Below, piece by piece: positions 48,951-62,049 of a stretch of 64,000 bases of DNA (the stretch's first letter is position 1; each line of letters opens with the position of its first letter). Origin of the DNA: Membranipora membranacea. Taxonomy: Eukaryota > Bryozoa > Gymnolaemata > Cheilostomatida > Membraniporidae. Position numbers and translations under genes: made by a program. Under the pieces are notes generated by a model, which was not told the origin of the DNA, ran no database searches, and worked only from the letters and a program-made list of their open reading frames with translations. The stretch is from NCBI GenBank assembly GCA_914767715.1, contig OU612070.1, positions 26,152,025 through 26,216,024 on the forward strand, written 5' to 3'.

Positions 48951-51900
48951 AAAAAGAACGGTTGACAGAATGTTGGCTTTATAGACAGCACATTTTCTTC
49001 CAATGATGAGATCCTTGTTATTCCATAACCTGACCTTAAGTTGGTCAAAGGCTTTTGAGGCGTTGGAAGTACGGATCTAAAGCTCGGTATCAAGTTTGTT
49101 AGTGTTGCCGATATATATAAATGATAAGAATACACTGTGAGTTTCTTATAAATTCTGACCCGAATAATTTTGAGTTCAGTTTTTAGTCAAATGACAGGGT
49201 CACAATGTGTGTCACAGCAGGTGCACTGCAAATATTGATTTTCTAGTGAATTATAAATCAAGAGATCATTGATCATCATGATTTACGCTATTAAATATGG
49301 CTCAATGTAGCCTGTCTTGACAAGACATGCTATGCTCCATGTAATTACAGTGATGTCAAAAGATATTAGGATTTAAATTTGAGCATAGCAAATTGGTAAA
49401 AGTAAGTCTCATATAAAAAATAATTTTGTCCATATTATTACTCCCCCCCCCCCCCCCCGCACAAGTAAATCCCTGTAGATGGACTACCAAGTGTTTACAA
49501 TTAATGCTGGATTACTGAATTACACTTCCCCTTTCATGATAAACCTAGACAGGACACTGTATATAGTTGAAGTGAGGCACTTTATTATGGTGACGTTAGG
49601 ACATTAGATTGCTTAGAAGCAGCCAGTTTTATACACATAACTATCACTGAATCGCAGAACGAGGCACTGGTTTCCTTTTGATTACACAATCAATTTTGAT
49701 CCGATTTCAAGAAATTGCAATAGATTCAACAGCTTATTGTGATCGATTAGATGGCCCATTTAGTTTCCCAGCCTAAGTCTTGGACTAATATTTGAGCTTG
49801 AAAAGATTAAAAGATTCAGCAGGTTGTTGCGATTATTTGTATGGTGTGTTACACACTGTAGCTCAGGTATAACTTCAGGCTGTTTAGGACTCGTAATAGG
49901 GAGGAAGAAAAAGCTCTCACTTTTACTCATTGATGTCCAATGTTCTATTGATGTTCTATTGATTAATCTTTTTTGTACCTCACTCTTTTGTCTTTTGGAA
50001 ATCGATAGAATTGTCTACTTTTCCCACGTAACACCAGAACTCAAAGTTTTGGCCCTTTTTCACCAGCCTGCCTTACGTGTTTATTTTTCTTTATTTTCCC
50101 TTTGATACGCTGCCTTAGTTTTCAGGTTTTCTTCAAGTGTTGGACATTTTAAATCTGGACTGAACGTTTTCCAACCCTGTCGACCCACCCACAGGTACCC
50201 AGTCATCATCACCATGCTTACCTATAATATGATCTGATGTAGTCTTACTTCAGATACGTATATTTAGACCATAAACACACATTTGCTGTGACTTTCTTAT
50301 GTTGGGCAGCTATGTGCAGCATGGTTAGTTGCCCTACCAAGTAACTTGTGCCAGGGTGATGTGATTTTCTTTAATTGTCTCATGTCTTTCCCGCCAAGGG
50401 TGGGAAACTTATTGGTGATATTTTGACTTAACCCCTCATTTCATGGCAGAGGACAGCTCCAAAAGGGTGAAATCCCTGAAATGGTGTGTCCAAAGTAGTC
50501 TGGTAAGCATTTCTAGGTAATTCTCCAGCATTATTGGATTCCAAAGCTTTAAAAGATATTGAGAGGGTACCCTCTTGCCTAACTCATAGTTTTTAATCAT
50601 TTTGTGTCCCCTGTTGAGAGTGCCGAAATTTTGTGCCTCTATTTTTTTTTCATCAGTGGCTATTTTCAGTATTTTTTTTGTTATGCTATTCTAGCTTATA
50701 AATGGACTGGCAAAGTGTCTTATCCCTCCTTTTTTCTCCTAGTTTGTCATCAATGATTTCACCTCCGCTTGCCATTTCTGTTGTGATCCTGAAGGTTGAC
50801 AACATTCTGAAGGAACTAGATTGAATTGAGGATTTGAATCAGGAAGTGATTTGGAATTCTTCCTGTCCTGCCTTTCTTTTGTGATGAGTGATGAGTAATG
50901 AGAGTGAATAACATATTTTGATATCAAACTTAGTCGAATAACATACAATGACCTTGACTTTCAAAAGTTGCTGGTATTGGGTAGAGAATGGATGATGTTG
51001 TCTGTAAAGTGTGCTGGTTGTTTTTCCACTGGTCATATGTGTGAGATTCCATCTCATATGACAGAAATGTTAATACGATGGTCAGAGGAAAAATGTGATT
51101 ACATATTCCGCTACACAAGTATATCGCTGAATTAATCTTTTTTCATCTAGCCGGGGGCAATTGATTTCCTAGAACTTTGATGCACCTCACTCATTAATGC
51201 ACAAACATTAGTGATACATAGTATATAAGCGTATACATAGCGTAAGATATCTCCAGAATATCAAAAATTGTCAGGACCGACATAAAAACCAGAGACCTTA
51301 CCAAGATTGTAATTGGGGTGGAACGTGAAAGATAAATCTGGTACTGGTATCAGCAATATCTCAGAGTTTGGGTAGGGTATGGGTACCTGTGAAACAGCAC
51401 TAATTAACTAAATTTTTATACCCAACAAAAAACACAAAGAGTACCGCAGTCCAAGAGGAAAGCCATACTAGGTTTCGATCACGCCTGCAAACTCAAAGCT
51501 CCAAAAACCATAAAATTTAAACCTAAAATCCATAAATGGAGATATCTCAATACCAATCCAAATAATTGATTTGGATCTGATAATAGATGAAGAAATGTCT
51601 TCACAGAATAAAAATACACCGCCACAAGAGCTGCGTTCGCTTACTCTACAAGTGTAATCACAGAAAAAATATCCGTGCTATTTCCTCTGCAAACATATGA
51701 ACTTGGGTAGCCTGTCTATCAGCTAAGATTTTGGACTGCTGATCACAATGAGCTAGGATTGATGGCAGGTGGGGAGACCTGATGGGACCTTGTCCTGACT
51801 CAAGACAATACCTGTGAGTTAGGACAGGGATCAAATACCCCTTCCTGTCCTAATCATGTCTGAGATAAGCTTGTTTGGGTCCGCCACACCAACTTTTTTA

Positions 51901-52220
51901 GAAGTATTTTTATGTCTGCATTGTATGTCTCAGTGGTACCTAAAATCAATCATATTACATAGAATAAAGTATTTAAAAATTTTTTTTTAAGTTTTATAAA
52001 AGTATAAAGTAATAGAAAATACAAAAAAAAGTACATAATAAGTAGAAAGTAATAAAAAAAAAAGAAGAAAATTTCCATTGGATTTCACATGTTGATTTTG
52101 GCATTTTTAAATATCATTCCAGCGATGGACTCACAATAATAAACATAGACACGACCCTATACGGAGCATTAGCATTGACGCACTGTGGCATTTAGTTGTG
52201 GGTGAGTTATGACTTTGAAC

Positions 52221-54840
52221 CATAGACTTAATATACTACCTAGACAGGACAATGCTTATGCTTCACTGATCATAATATGTCCCACTTAAATAGCACGACA
52301 TGACATAATTAGTTTGTGCTGTGAGCCATAGTTTACTATATACAATTCAATGAAATAATGTGAAAAATCAAGGGACGCTGGGCATGATATCGGCCCCTGT
52401 CCAGCCCCTTATTATTCAAACACGAAGAAAATTGGTGAGTGTATGTAAAAGACCTTTCCGCACGAGATGGTATTAATAATTTGTCCCCAGAACCAGAACT
52501 TTTATGATAAGATATAATCATTGGCCAATAAACACTGAAATAAACACTGCCATTTACCCTCAGCACTTCCATCAGTCCATCACTACTATAAAAATGTAAA
52601 GAATACATATAACACAATATCAAAAATATTTTGTTGGATGAACCAGATCTTATCACCACCATCATCGTTTTTTTTTTCAAAATTGCACACAACCAGTCAG
52701 TTCAAATTGGATTGCCAATTTTATTGTTGCTTCACAAGGAAGAATAGATCTGCGCTGTAAATTGAGTATGCAAACTACAGATAGCTGTTGTTCCTGAGTA
52801 CGTATGAGGAATCTAGAGCATATTATGACAATAACTTAAAATTGTTATACTTCAGTACTGTAGTTAAATCTAATGGCCTTTACTGTGACCAAACTTAATT
52901 TTGCCGATGCCGGTAAGGTTGTTTGAGTTTATCAATAAGATATCGGCATCAACAGTGAATGTCAATTGCTTCCTAGACCTATTCACAAACACAGCAGTGT
53001 GGAAAAGTAGTTATTACAACAGGACACGTCATCATCTGAGAAAATGGAACTATATGTAATGATGAAACAACAGAAAAAGGATGGAAGCAGTGATTCTAAT
53101 AATTTCCAAGACTGAAAAATAAATGCCGGCCAAACGATCACCAGCATTATTGCTTGACTCAGCCGAAAATTGCGTCCTCATATGCATCATGGCTGCTCAC
53201 AAGCACAAACCTCCTCAGCCTGCAATAATTTTTTGTTGGTATGAGCTAAGGTTTAGTATGAATAATGGCTATTAAAATAGAAACCAGTCTGAGCCATAAA
53301 ATAAGCTTCTGAACCCTTTATTTAGACAGCCAGAGAAGTTTTTGAATTAATGAGCAGCAACAATCCCTTCTGCAATGACTAAAAAATCCCTCTGTAAGGA
53401 GACATTGTCAATTATACAGTAATCACTGTTGAGTGTGCTGCACTATCTTGAGAAGTATAGAGATGTCTGCAGGGCTCCACCTAGATCGAAGCTGAAATAG
53501 TTTTTATGGGATTTATCAACTATTGAATAAGAATAATGTGAATGTAACGATAAGAAAAATAATAATGATCATTACAGGAATTGTACTTTTCAAATATCAC
53601 TCTAATTGACATTCACTGTTGACGCCGATATCACATTGATAAACTCAAAAACTCCAAGAACCTTACCGGCATCGGCAAAAATAAGTTTGGCCACGGTATT
53701 TCATTTTCCAGTTTTGGAAATTATTAGAGTCACATGGTTCCATCCTTTTTCCTCTGTAGTTTCATAGTACCATTTGCTCAGATGATGACGTGTTATGGTT
53801 TGGTTTGGCTTATTATAACAATCATTGTATTAACAGGTGATAGGATTGGATTTTAAATTCTGTTGTGAGCTGACATGTAGTATGGAAAAAAGCTCTTTAA
53901 ATGCTTTCCTGTCCTGCACTTTGGTGGGCAATAGATGGTATGTAGGCGAGAGGATACCTTTGCACAGTTGAAAACAACACGACTAAAAAGAGGATGGTCT
54001 TCATCGGACGCAATTATGTTTAAAAAGTTTTAGACATCTCAGTAATAACTTTTTTTTTCACGCTGCTGTTTCTGTGTATAGGTCGTAGGTCGGGGAAGCA
54101 ATAGACATTCACTGTTGACGCCGATATCACATTTATAAACTCGAAGAACCTTACCTGCATCGGCAAAATTAAGTTTGGCCAGGGTAAAGGCCATTAGATT
54201 TTGACTACAGTACTGAAGTATAATAATTTTAAGTTATTGTCACATACTCTAGATTCGTCATACATACTCAGGAACAACAGCTATCTGTAGTTTGTATACT
54301 CATTTAACAGCACAGATCTATTCTTCCTTGCGAAGCGACAATAAAATTAGCAATCCAATTTGAGCACACTGGTTGTGTCCAGTCACAACTACGAATAGTT
54401 CTAAGGAAAAAAATGATGATGGTGGTGTTGCTGGTGCTTAGATCTGGCTCATCCAACAAAATATTTGTGATCTTGTGTTATAGGTGTTCTTTACATTTTT
54501 ATAGTAGTGAAGGAAGTGCTGAGGGTAAATGGCTGTGTTTATTGGCTAATGATTGTCTCTTATCATAAAAAAAGTTCCGGCTCTGGAGACAAATTATGAA
54601 TACCATCTCGTACGGAAAGGTCTTTTGCATACACTCACCAATTTTCTTTGTGTTTGAATAATAAGGGGCTGGACAGCGGCTGATATCATGCCCAGCGTCC
54701 CTTGATTTTACACATTATTACATTGATGGATATATAGTAAACTGTGGCTCACAGCACAAACTAATTACGTCATGTCGTGCTATTTAAGTGGGACAGTATT
54801 GAATGCTATTGGCCTGTCTAGGTAGTTTATTAAGTCTATG
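52221..54840. mobile_element. 2.62-kb foldback DNA element with 8-bp target duplication
   Basis: It begins catagacttaat and ends attaagtctatg. The terminal inverted repeats are about 780 bp long (52221-53000 and 54060-54840), and the middle contains further inverted fragments of the same sequence. Flanks carry a direct repeat ctttgaac (52213-52220 and 54841-54848). The sister duplicate has one copy of ctttgaac at 46528-46535 with no element, which proves insertion. An 8-bp duplication fits hAT, P or Merlin type transposases acting in trans. No transposase is encoded; the 118-codon frame at 52336-52692 has no recognisable domain. Confidence 0.88.
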
Positions 54841-55072
54841 CTTTGAACCATATAGTAGCAATGGTGTTATACTTTTTTTAAAGATAGTAACAAAATCAAT
54901 TTGATCAAGAGAAGCTGCTAAATGTAAAGCAACTTCAAACTAAAAATCTGATCGGGTTGAACTGTGCAAATCAATGTTATTATCATCACTGCTACTACTG
55001 AAGACAATGCTGTAATGTCACCAACTATCAACTGCCTCACTTTAGCTTTATATGGTGTCCTGTCTAAGTGTC

Positions 55073-57085
55073 ACATCTGTATGGTCATAGTACATATATC
55101 ATTTGTATGGTCATAGTACATATATCATTTGTATGGTCATAGTACATATATCATCTGTATGGTCATAGTACATATATCATTTGTATGGTCATAGTACATA
55201 TATCATCTGTATGGTCATAGTACATATATCATTTGTATGGTCATAGTACATATATCATCTGTATGGTCATAGTACATATATCATTTGTATGGTCATAGTA
55301 CATATATCATCTGTATGGTCATAGTACATATATCATTTGTATGGTCATAGTACATATATCATCTGTATGGTCATAGTACATATATCATTTGTATGGTCAT
55401 AATGCATATATCATCTGTATGGTCATAGTACATATATCTGTATGGTCATAGTACATATATCATTTGTATGGTCATAGTACATATATCATCTGTATGGTCA
55501 TAGTACATATATCATCTGTATGGTCATAGTACATATATCATTTGTATGGTCATAGTACATATATCATCTGTATGGTCATAGTACATATATCATTTGTATG
55601 GTCATAGTACATATATCATTTGTATGGTCATAGTACATATATCATTTGTATGGTCATAGTACATATATCATTTGTATGGTCATAGTACATATATCTGTAT
55701 GGTCATAGTACATATATCTGTATGGTCATAGTACATATATCATTTGTATGGTCATAGTACATATATCATTTGTATGGTCATAGTACATATATCTGTATGG
55801 TCATAGTACATATATCATTTGTATGGTCATAGTACATATATCATTTGTATGGTCATAGTACATATATCATCTGTATGGTCATAGTACATATATCATTTGT
55901 ATGGTCATAGTACATATATCATCTGTATGGTCATAGTACATATATCATTTGTATGGTCATAGTACATATATCATTTGTATGGTCATAGTACATATATCAT
56001 TTGTATGGTCATAGTACATATATCATCTGTATGGTCATAGTACATATATCATTTGTATGGTCATAGTACATATATCATTTGTATGGTCATAGTACATATA
56101 TCATCTGTATGGTCATAGTACATATATCATTTGTATGGTCATAGTACATATATCATTTGTATGGTCATAGTACATATATCATTTGTATGGTCATAGTACA
56201 TATATCATCTGTATGGTCATAGTACATATATCATTTGTATGGTCATAGTACATATATCATTTGTATGGTCATAGTACATATATCATTTGTATGGTCATAG
56301 TACATATATCATTTGTATGGTCATAGTACATATATCTGTATGGTCATAGTACATATATCATTTGTATGGTCATAGTACATATATCATTTGTATGGTCATA
56401 GTACATATATCTGTATGGTCATAGTACATATATCATTTGTATGGTCATAGTACATATATCATTTGTATGGTCATAGTACATATATCATTTGTATGGTCAT
56501 AGTACATATATCATTTGTATGGTCATAGTACATATATCTGTATGGTCATAGTACATATATCATTTGTATGGTCATAGTACATATATCATTTGTATGGTCA
56601 TAGTACATATATCATTTGTATGGTCATAGTACATATATCATTTGTATGGTCATAGTACATATATCTGTATGGTCATAGTACATATATCATTTGTATGGTC
56701 ATAGTACATATATCATTTGTATGGTCATAGTACATATATCATTTGTATGGTCATAGTACATATATCTGTATGGTCATAGTACATATATCATTTGTATGGT
56801 CATAGTACATATATCATTTGTATGGTCATAGTACATATATCATTTGTATGGTCATAGTACATATATCATTTGTATGGTCATAGTACATATATCATTTGTA
56901 TGGTCATAGTACATATATCATTTGTATGGTCATAGTACATATATCATTTGTATGGTCATAGTACATATATCATCTGTATGGTCACAGTACATATATCATT
57001 TGTATGGTCATAGTACATATATCATTTGTATGGTCATAGTACATATATCATTTGTATGGTCATAGTACATATATCATTTGCATAA
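55073..57085. repeat. 26-bp minisatellite, expanded array (about 2 kb)
   Basis: Nearly 80 units of tcatttgtatggtcatag plus tacatata with three variants: tcattt (26 bp), tcatct (26 bp) and a 23-bp form lacking tca. The first third alternates tcattt and tcatct regularly, a dimeric higher-order unit. The last part is almost pure tcattt with interspersed 23-bp units. Confidence 0.97.
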
Positions 57086-57561
57086 TATTTGCAATCCAAT
57101 TGTTTTCTTTTCATGTTACAAAATAGTTTTAAAAATGCTTCATTTTGAAAAATATTAGAGAAAGTGACCAATGACTTAGAAGAGATAAGTTTTTCTTTGC
57201 CTTCTTGGCTCCTCAACAACATGGTGAGAAGCTGGCTATGTCGACATAAAGATATTATATAATTAGGATTAGTTAAACATTCATTTGATTCCATACCAAA
57301 GCATTTATCTTAATAATAATAATATATATTATTTATATTTATTAATTCGTTACATACCTATATAGTAATGAGAATATATATAAAATGGATCAATTATACA
57401 TTGATATTGATTACATACCAAAGTATTTATCTCAATATTTTTAATATTTGTTTCTATCCGTAACTTACCTATATGGTTATAATTAATATGACAGAAAGAT
57501 GCGAGTGTGCCTTGTGGCCTTCGATGAGCCTCCATTTTGTGTTCGCCGTGTTTCTCGTACT

Positions 57562-57796
57562 CTCCGATAACACAATGTGGTATAAAATCTCTGAACGCTC
57601 AGCTCTCATTGGCTGCCATCTTCGATCTTATAACAAAAAATAAATTAAAGAAAATAATGATAGTAATAAATAAATAATAAAAATAATGATGATATTAGTA
57701 AACAATAATAGAGAAAATAGTTATAATAATAATAATAATAGAAATATTAATAATAACAATACTGACATGTTAGGGTCTGTGTTTATATTGAAAAGG
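57562..57796. other. AT-rich junction with aat repeats
   Basis: Contains aataat-type simple sequence (57640-57760). Not shared with the other copies; it marks the boundary between two repeat blocks. Confidence 0.5.
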
Positions 57797-58612
57797 CAAA
57801 GTGTCTTATCCCTCCTTTTTTCTCCTAGTTTGTCATCAATGATTTCACCTCCGATTGCCATTTCTGTTGTGATCCTGAAGGTTGACAACGTTCTGAAGGA
57901 ACTAGATTGAATTGATGATTTGAATCAGGAAGTGATTTGGAATTCTTCCTTTCCTGCCTTTCTTTTGTGATGAGTAATGAGAGTGAATAACGTATTTTTA
58001 TATCAAACTGAGCAGAATAACATAAAATGACCTTGGCTTTCAAAAGTTGCTGGTCCTATGTGTGAGATTCCATCTCATATGACAGAAATGTTATAACGAT
58101 GGTCAGAGGAAAAACGTGATTACATATTCCGTTACACAAGTATATCGATAAATATATATTTTTTCATCTAGCCGGGCGCAATTGATTTCCCAGAACTTTG
58201 ATGCACCTCACTCATTAATGCACAAACATTAGTGATATCTTGTATATAAGCGTATACATAGCGGAAGATATCGCCAGATTATCAAAAATTGTCAGGACCG
58301 ACATAAAAACCAGAGACCTTACCAAGATTATAATTGGGGTGGAACGTGAAAGATAAATCTGGTACTGGTATCAGCAATATCTCAGAGTTTGGGTAGGGTA
58401 TGGGTACCTGTGAAACAGCACTACTTAACTAAACTTTTATACCCGACAAAGAACACAAAGAGTACCACAGAATAAATTAATTGTGAACTATCACATCATT
58501 TAGTATTATTTCAAAAATAAAACAATAGTAACAAAATTGAATCTGATGCTAGATCTTAACATCCCTATGAAGCCTCTGGAATGACTGATAACTTCTTCTA
58601 ACACCATATTAA
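57797..58612. repeat. Fourth copy of the 45-kb block
   Basis: Matches 47940-48945 through the same tail ending cttcttctaacac. Beyond 58612 the sequence becomes unique. Confidence 0.8.
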
Positions 58613-58671
58613 TAACAGGAAGGATGCAGCATGCAGACTAAACAGCTAAAAGACTCACTGCATGGATGCAG

Positions 58672-59087
58672 TCCTCATCCGACAGTGGAATGTGTGACGA
58701 TGTCAAGGCAGTCTCTCTGTTTCATTCAAAGATTGTGCAACCCAAAAATATCTTGTTTCACCCAAAAATTCTCATGAGCATTCAAATTCTACTAAACGCT
58801 TGTCAAGATATCCAAACAGATGAATCTCTGTTGCCTAAATCTGTCTCAACTCTTCTATATCTCGAGCTTACACGTTCTGGTAGTGGTATTGATTGCTGGC
58901 AGTGACGTGCTGCCTCTCAGAGGGCCTCATTGCCTTCTCCCTAGACCCTGTGATCTGTTCTCTTGAAATGGCAAAATTTATGGAAAGCGAACATTACTCA
59001 ACACTCTTCAAATTATTGCTGAAAATTATGTTACCTTTAACTGCTGATGCCACTCAGGCAAATTTGTGCTCATCGAATTCTTTATAG
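58672..59087 (+). pseudogene. Unrecognised protein-like exon with one frameshift
   Basis: Two adjacent frames look like one protein interrupted by a one-base shift near 58893. The first, after a possible acceptor (gatgcag at 58665-58671), runs DDVKAVSLFHSKIV to LLYLELTRSGSGID. The second runs LLAVTCCLSEGLIAFSLD to KLLLKIMLPLTADATQ and ends in TAG at 59087. The composition, helical and leucine-rich, resembles an armadillo/HEAT-type protein, but I cannot name a family. It could be a single exon with a sequencing indel, a decayed exon, or chance. Confidence 0.35.
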
Positions 59088-59567
59088 CTCCAAGATAACT
59101 AACTGAGGCTAATATCAGAATTGTCATCCAATGGGCAAATAAGTTGCACAAACTAATCTTCAAAATCAGGGTATAAAATTAAACGCACTTACTGATGACG
59201 TCATTATTGTCCAATAGTAAGACGGTGCCTATGTCACAATGTATGCTGGATACTTAAATTCATAACCTGACTTTGACGATCACTGGTAACTAATGCCTCC
59301 TTGGTACGAAACAATTACAATGCACTGCCAATCCCAGGAAGAGAAAGTCAAAGCCCAAAGTTTTGATGCATTCTGATAATGCCTCCTGCTGATTAAGATT
59401 GAAAGTGCTAGCGGGATTGGTCTAATTAATTGGTATTGCTGCAAATCTATTTATTGCCACTTCCTATGAGGTGCAGGAATTTTCGGCAGTGATGGACATC
59501 AATATTACTTTTATTATATGCTGCAATCTAAGCTGACACAACTTTGTTAATAGGTCAAAGCCGCAGT

Positions 59568-59799
59568 GGCCGCAGCTTTCCCAAACCCCAATGATGATGA
59601 TTATGAGCTGGGGATAGTGATATTAGAGATGTTGCAAAGTTTTGTAATTGTCTTCTACCGGTACATGGAATTGTTGAGACATATAAATTCACATTGTTGG
59701 TCCCTTTTGACTTTAAGGCGATTTGGAGATAAGAAAAGACAATTTCTTATGATTAATTATAATTTATTGGGAAATGTAAAGGTTTTCATTCCATGTTGA
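59568..59799 (+). other. Candidate exon (weak)
   Basis: After an acceptor-like gttaatag near 59545-59553 the frame VKAAVAAAFPNPNDDDYELG continues to a stop at 59799. No recognised domain. Possibly part of the same unknown gene as 58672-59087. Confidence 0.2.
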
Positions 59800-59897
59800 A
59801 CGTGTAACGAGATGAGTTCCCTGGAACAGGAACTTGTGATTTCACATCCTCTGTTTTACAGATTGTTTCACAGAGAGGAGTTTCCTCCAAACGGAAA

Positions 59898-60084
59898 ATC
59901 TATGTCTGCTCTGAAACCAAGATGGTGTTGTTTTTTGTTGCTAAGAAACAACACATTCCTAGTCTTGTGTAAACAGTGAACAGGGCCCTAATCTATGTCT
60001 GCTCTGAAACCAAGATTGTGTTGTTTTTTGTTGCTAAGAGACAACACACTCCCAGTCTTGTGTAAACAGTGAACAGGGCCCTAA
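59898..60084. repeat. 93-bp tandem duplication
   Basis: Two nearly identical 93-bp units (59898-59991 and 59992-60084), each running from atctatgtctgctctgaaac to cagtgaacagggccct. Each contains a gtgttgttt...aaacaacac stem. Confidence 0.85.
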
Positions 60085-60281
60085 CGTGTCAAAACGAATA
60101 CTACGTTGATTAAGTGATAGATTGAAGGGTATTTGAAACCGGCAGACAGGTGTCGGCGGACGGAGGCCGGTAGACAGGCAGGGGGTGGGCTCAGACTAGC
60201 TTATGCGTAATGTCTTACTAAAAGGCTTTTATCATACTGGCTTGAGTTGACCTATAATGCCTCTTTTTTCAATATTATAGG

Positions 60282-60350
60282 AGCTGCAGAAACTGAATCA
60301 AACAAACGGACTGCTGTGAGTCGGTTCACCAGTTGCACCAGTTGCAAGGT
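60282..60350 (+). other. Candidate 69-nt exon with strong splice sites
   Basis: A pyrimidine tract and attatag acceptor are followed by 69 nt (frame GAAETESNKRTAVSRFTSC...) and a consensus donor (aag|gtaagtg). The exon length is a multiple of three. Suggests a host gene across 58.6-60.4 kb, but the function is unknown. Confidence 0.35.
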
Positions 60351-62049
60351 AAGTGATTCTAAACATTCCAACTCTGTGTAAATAATGCTAGATTTAACGT
60401 GATATATTGCTTTGTAAAACTTTTTAATACTGTATTGGTGTTGGTGATCATTTTTAATAGTTATATTCGTAGTTGAAACTTCTCAAATCCTTGTAGTTGG
60501 GTCAAAAAGTGCCAATTTTAAAATGAGCCCTCTGTGCCTTGTTATTGAGGTATTCGATAAGTTTATTCTTTCACCATATGGAGGAGGCATCACACTAACT
60601 GGAGGAATGACATTTTAGTAAAAATACAATTGGTTTTAGGCCTCCTGTCTTCGAGTCTTAAAATTGATTTTGTGCAATAGAATAGGGCCATTTCTGACCC
60701 CTCATTCAATACATTCAACCAAAATAATGCATGAACTAAAATTTCCAACTTAACATACCAATTTGGTCTTTTACTGTAACAGATAATAACACAAATTTTC
60801 ACTGATTTAGGACAAAATGTTCATACCACAATTCAGAAATTCAGTAAGCTGTCAGTCAAATTTGTTGTCAGCATGATGAACAGCAGAAGATTGTCTAGAT
60901 TTTAATCGAAGCAACCTTTGACGGATTATGGCTTTACATCTTGAGATATTTGGACTTTTGAGGCTAAACTAGCTATATTTGGTCTAAAGCAGCACTCATC
61001 TCACTCTAAAAAGCTGAAAATAGGTTTAACAACATATAATACACACCAGCTTCCATTGAACTAGGGAGTATTTTCAAGGTTTGATCGTGGCTTTTGATGA
61101 TAAATTCAATAGTAGAGAAGTTATGAGCATAAACATTTCTCTCTCAATGCTCAACAATCACCCAAAATAGGTGATCCATTTTTATACATTTTTTTATGCA
61201 TGTAATACTGCATACATTTTTATCACGCTTTTGCGTAACATAATTTACTGCATCATTTTCCGAATTGCTGCCTCAATGTTTTCAATGTATTTCAGTTAAT
61301 GTACAATTAATCAGTGTTGATCAATGTTAGAAACATGCGGTTTAAACAAATTTGCAACAGTTTACTTTAGTCAGACTACTAGCAACGTGTCAGGAAGGAA
61401 TCTTTGAGATGGGTCAAGTAGTTACTGTGAAACTGAAAAGGCAATTTTTCAAAATTTCACTGCCAGTCCACTATTTAAATCTATGATATATTCTTGAATT
61501 CTATAGATAATTGTATATTGATACAATAAATCATTAAGCTTGTCAAATATTTTCGAACCACTAGGGGCCAAACACCAAAGCAGAACATTAACTGTTACTG
61601 TGTAGAGTAATCCCTTCCTGTTGAGGAAGCGGGCAACTCCTCAAAAATGTGTCGAGCTTAAATATATTTGAGATTGTCAAGGTCTATTTTGAAAACCAAA
61701 TTATGTAATGCTTAATGTTATTTGACAGGAGATCTTTTTTTTTTAATTATGAACTAAATTGCACAGCCATTTAAAAAGAATAAAATATCAACCAAAAAAT
61801 ACTGAGACTAGAGTAGGTTCTCTCTGTTTCCAAAGCACTAACCATCAAATCACGTCAAAATCCACTCCAACAGGATCTGCGGGTCTTGATTCCCCCTCGT
61901 TTAATATGCAACGTGGTTCATAATTTGGACGATGCAGGTTGTTGTGGGTTTCATTGTGGAGGATGAGTTGGTCCAACATATCCTGATATTAAAATTGATG
62001 TAAAAATAATGTCCATCATCAATCACGTCATGATCTCAAAAGATGTAAC
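60351..62049. other. No gene recognised
   Basis: AT-rich; frames are short on both strands. Confidence 0.4.

Larger units (their letters stand above)
48953..57561. repeat. Direct segmental duplication, long copy (about 8.6 kb)
   Basis: Collinear with 43314-47433 but enlarged by a 2,628-bp insertion (element plus target duplication) and about 1.8 kb of added minisatellite. Confidence 0.9.

Noticed and set aside
52336-52692. 118-codon frame in the foldback element as a possible transposase
   Set aside because: No catalytic or DNA-binding motif, lies wholly in the terminal inverted repeat, and the opposite arm does not keep it open.
55073-57085. CRISPR-like regular repeats
   Set aside because: Contiguous 26-bp units without unique spacers in an animal genome; a minisatellite.
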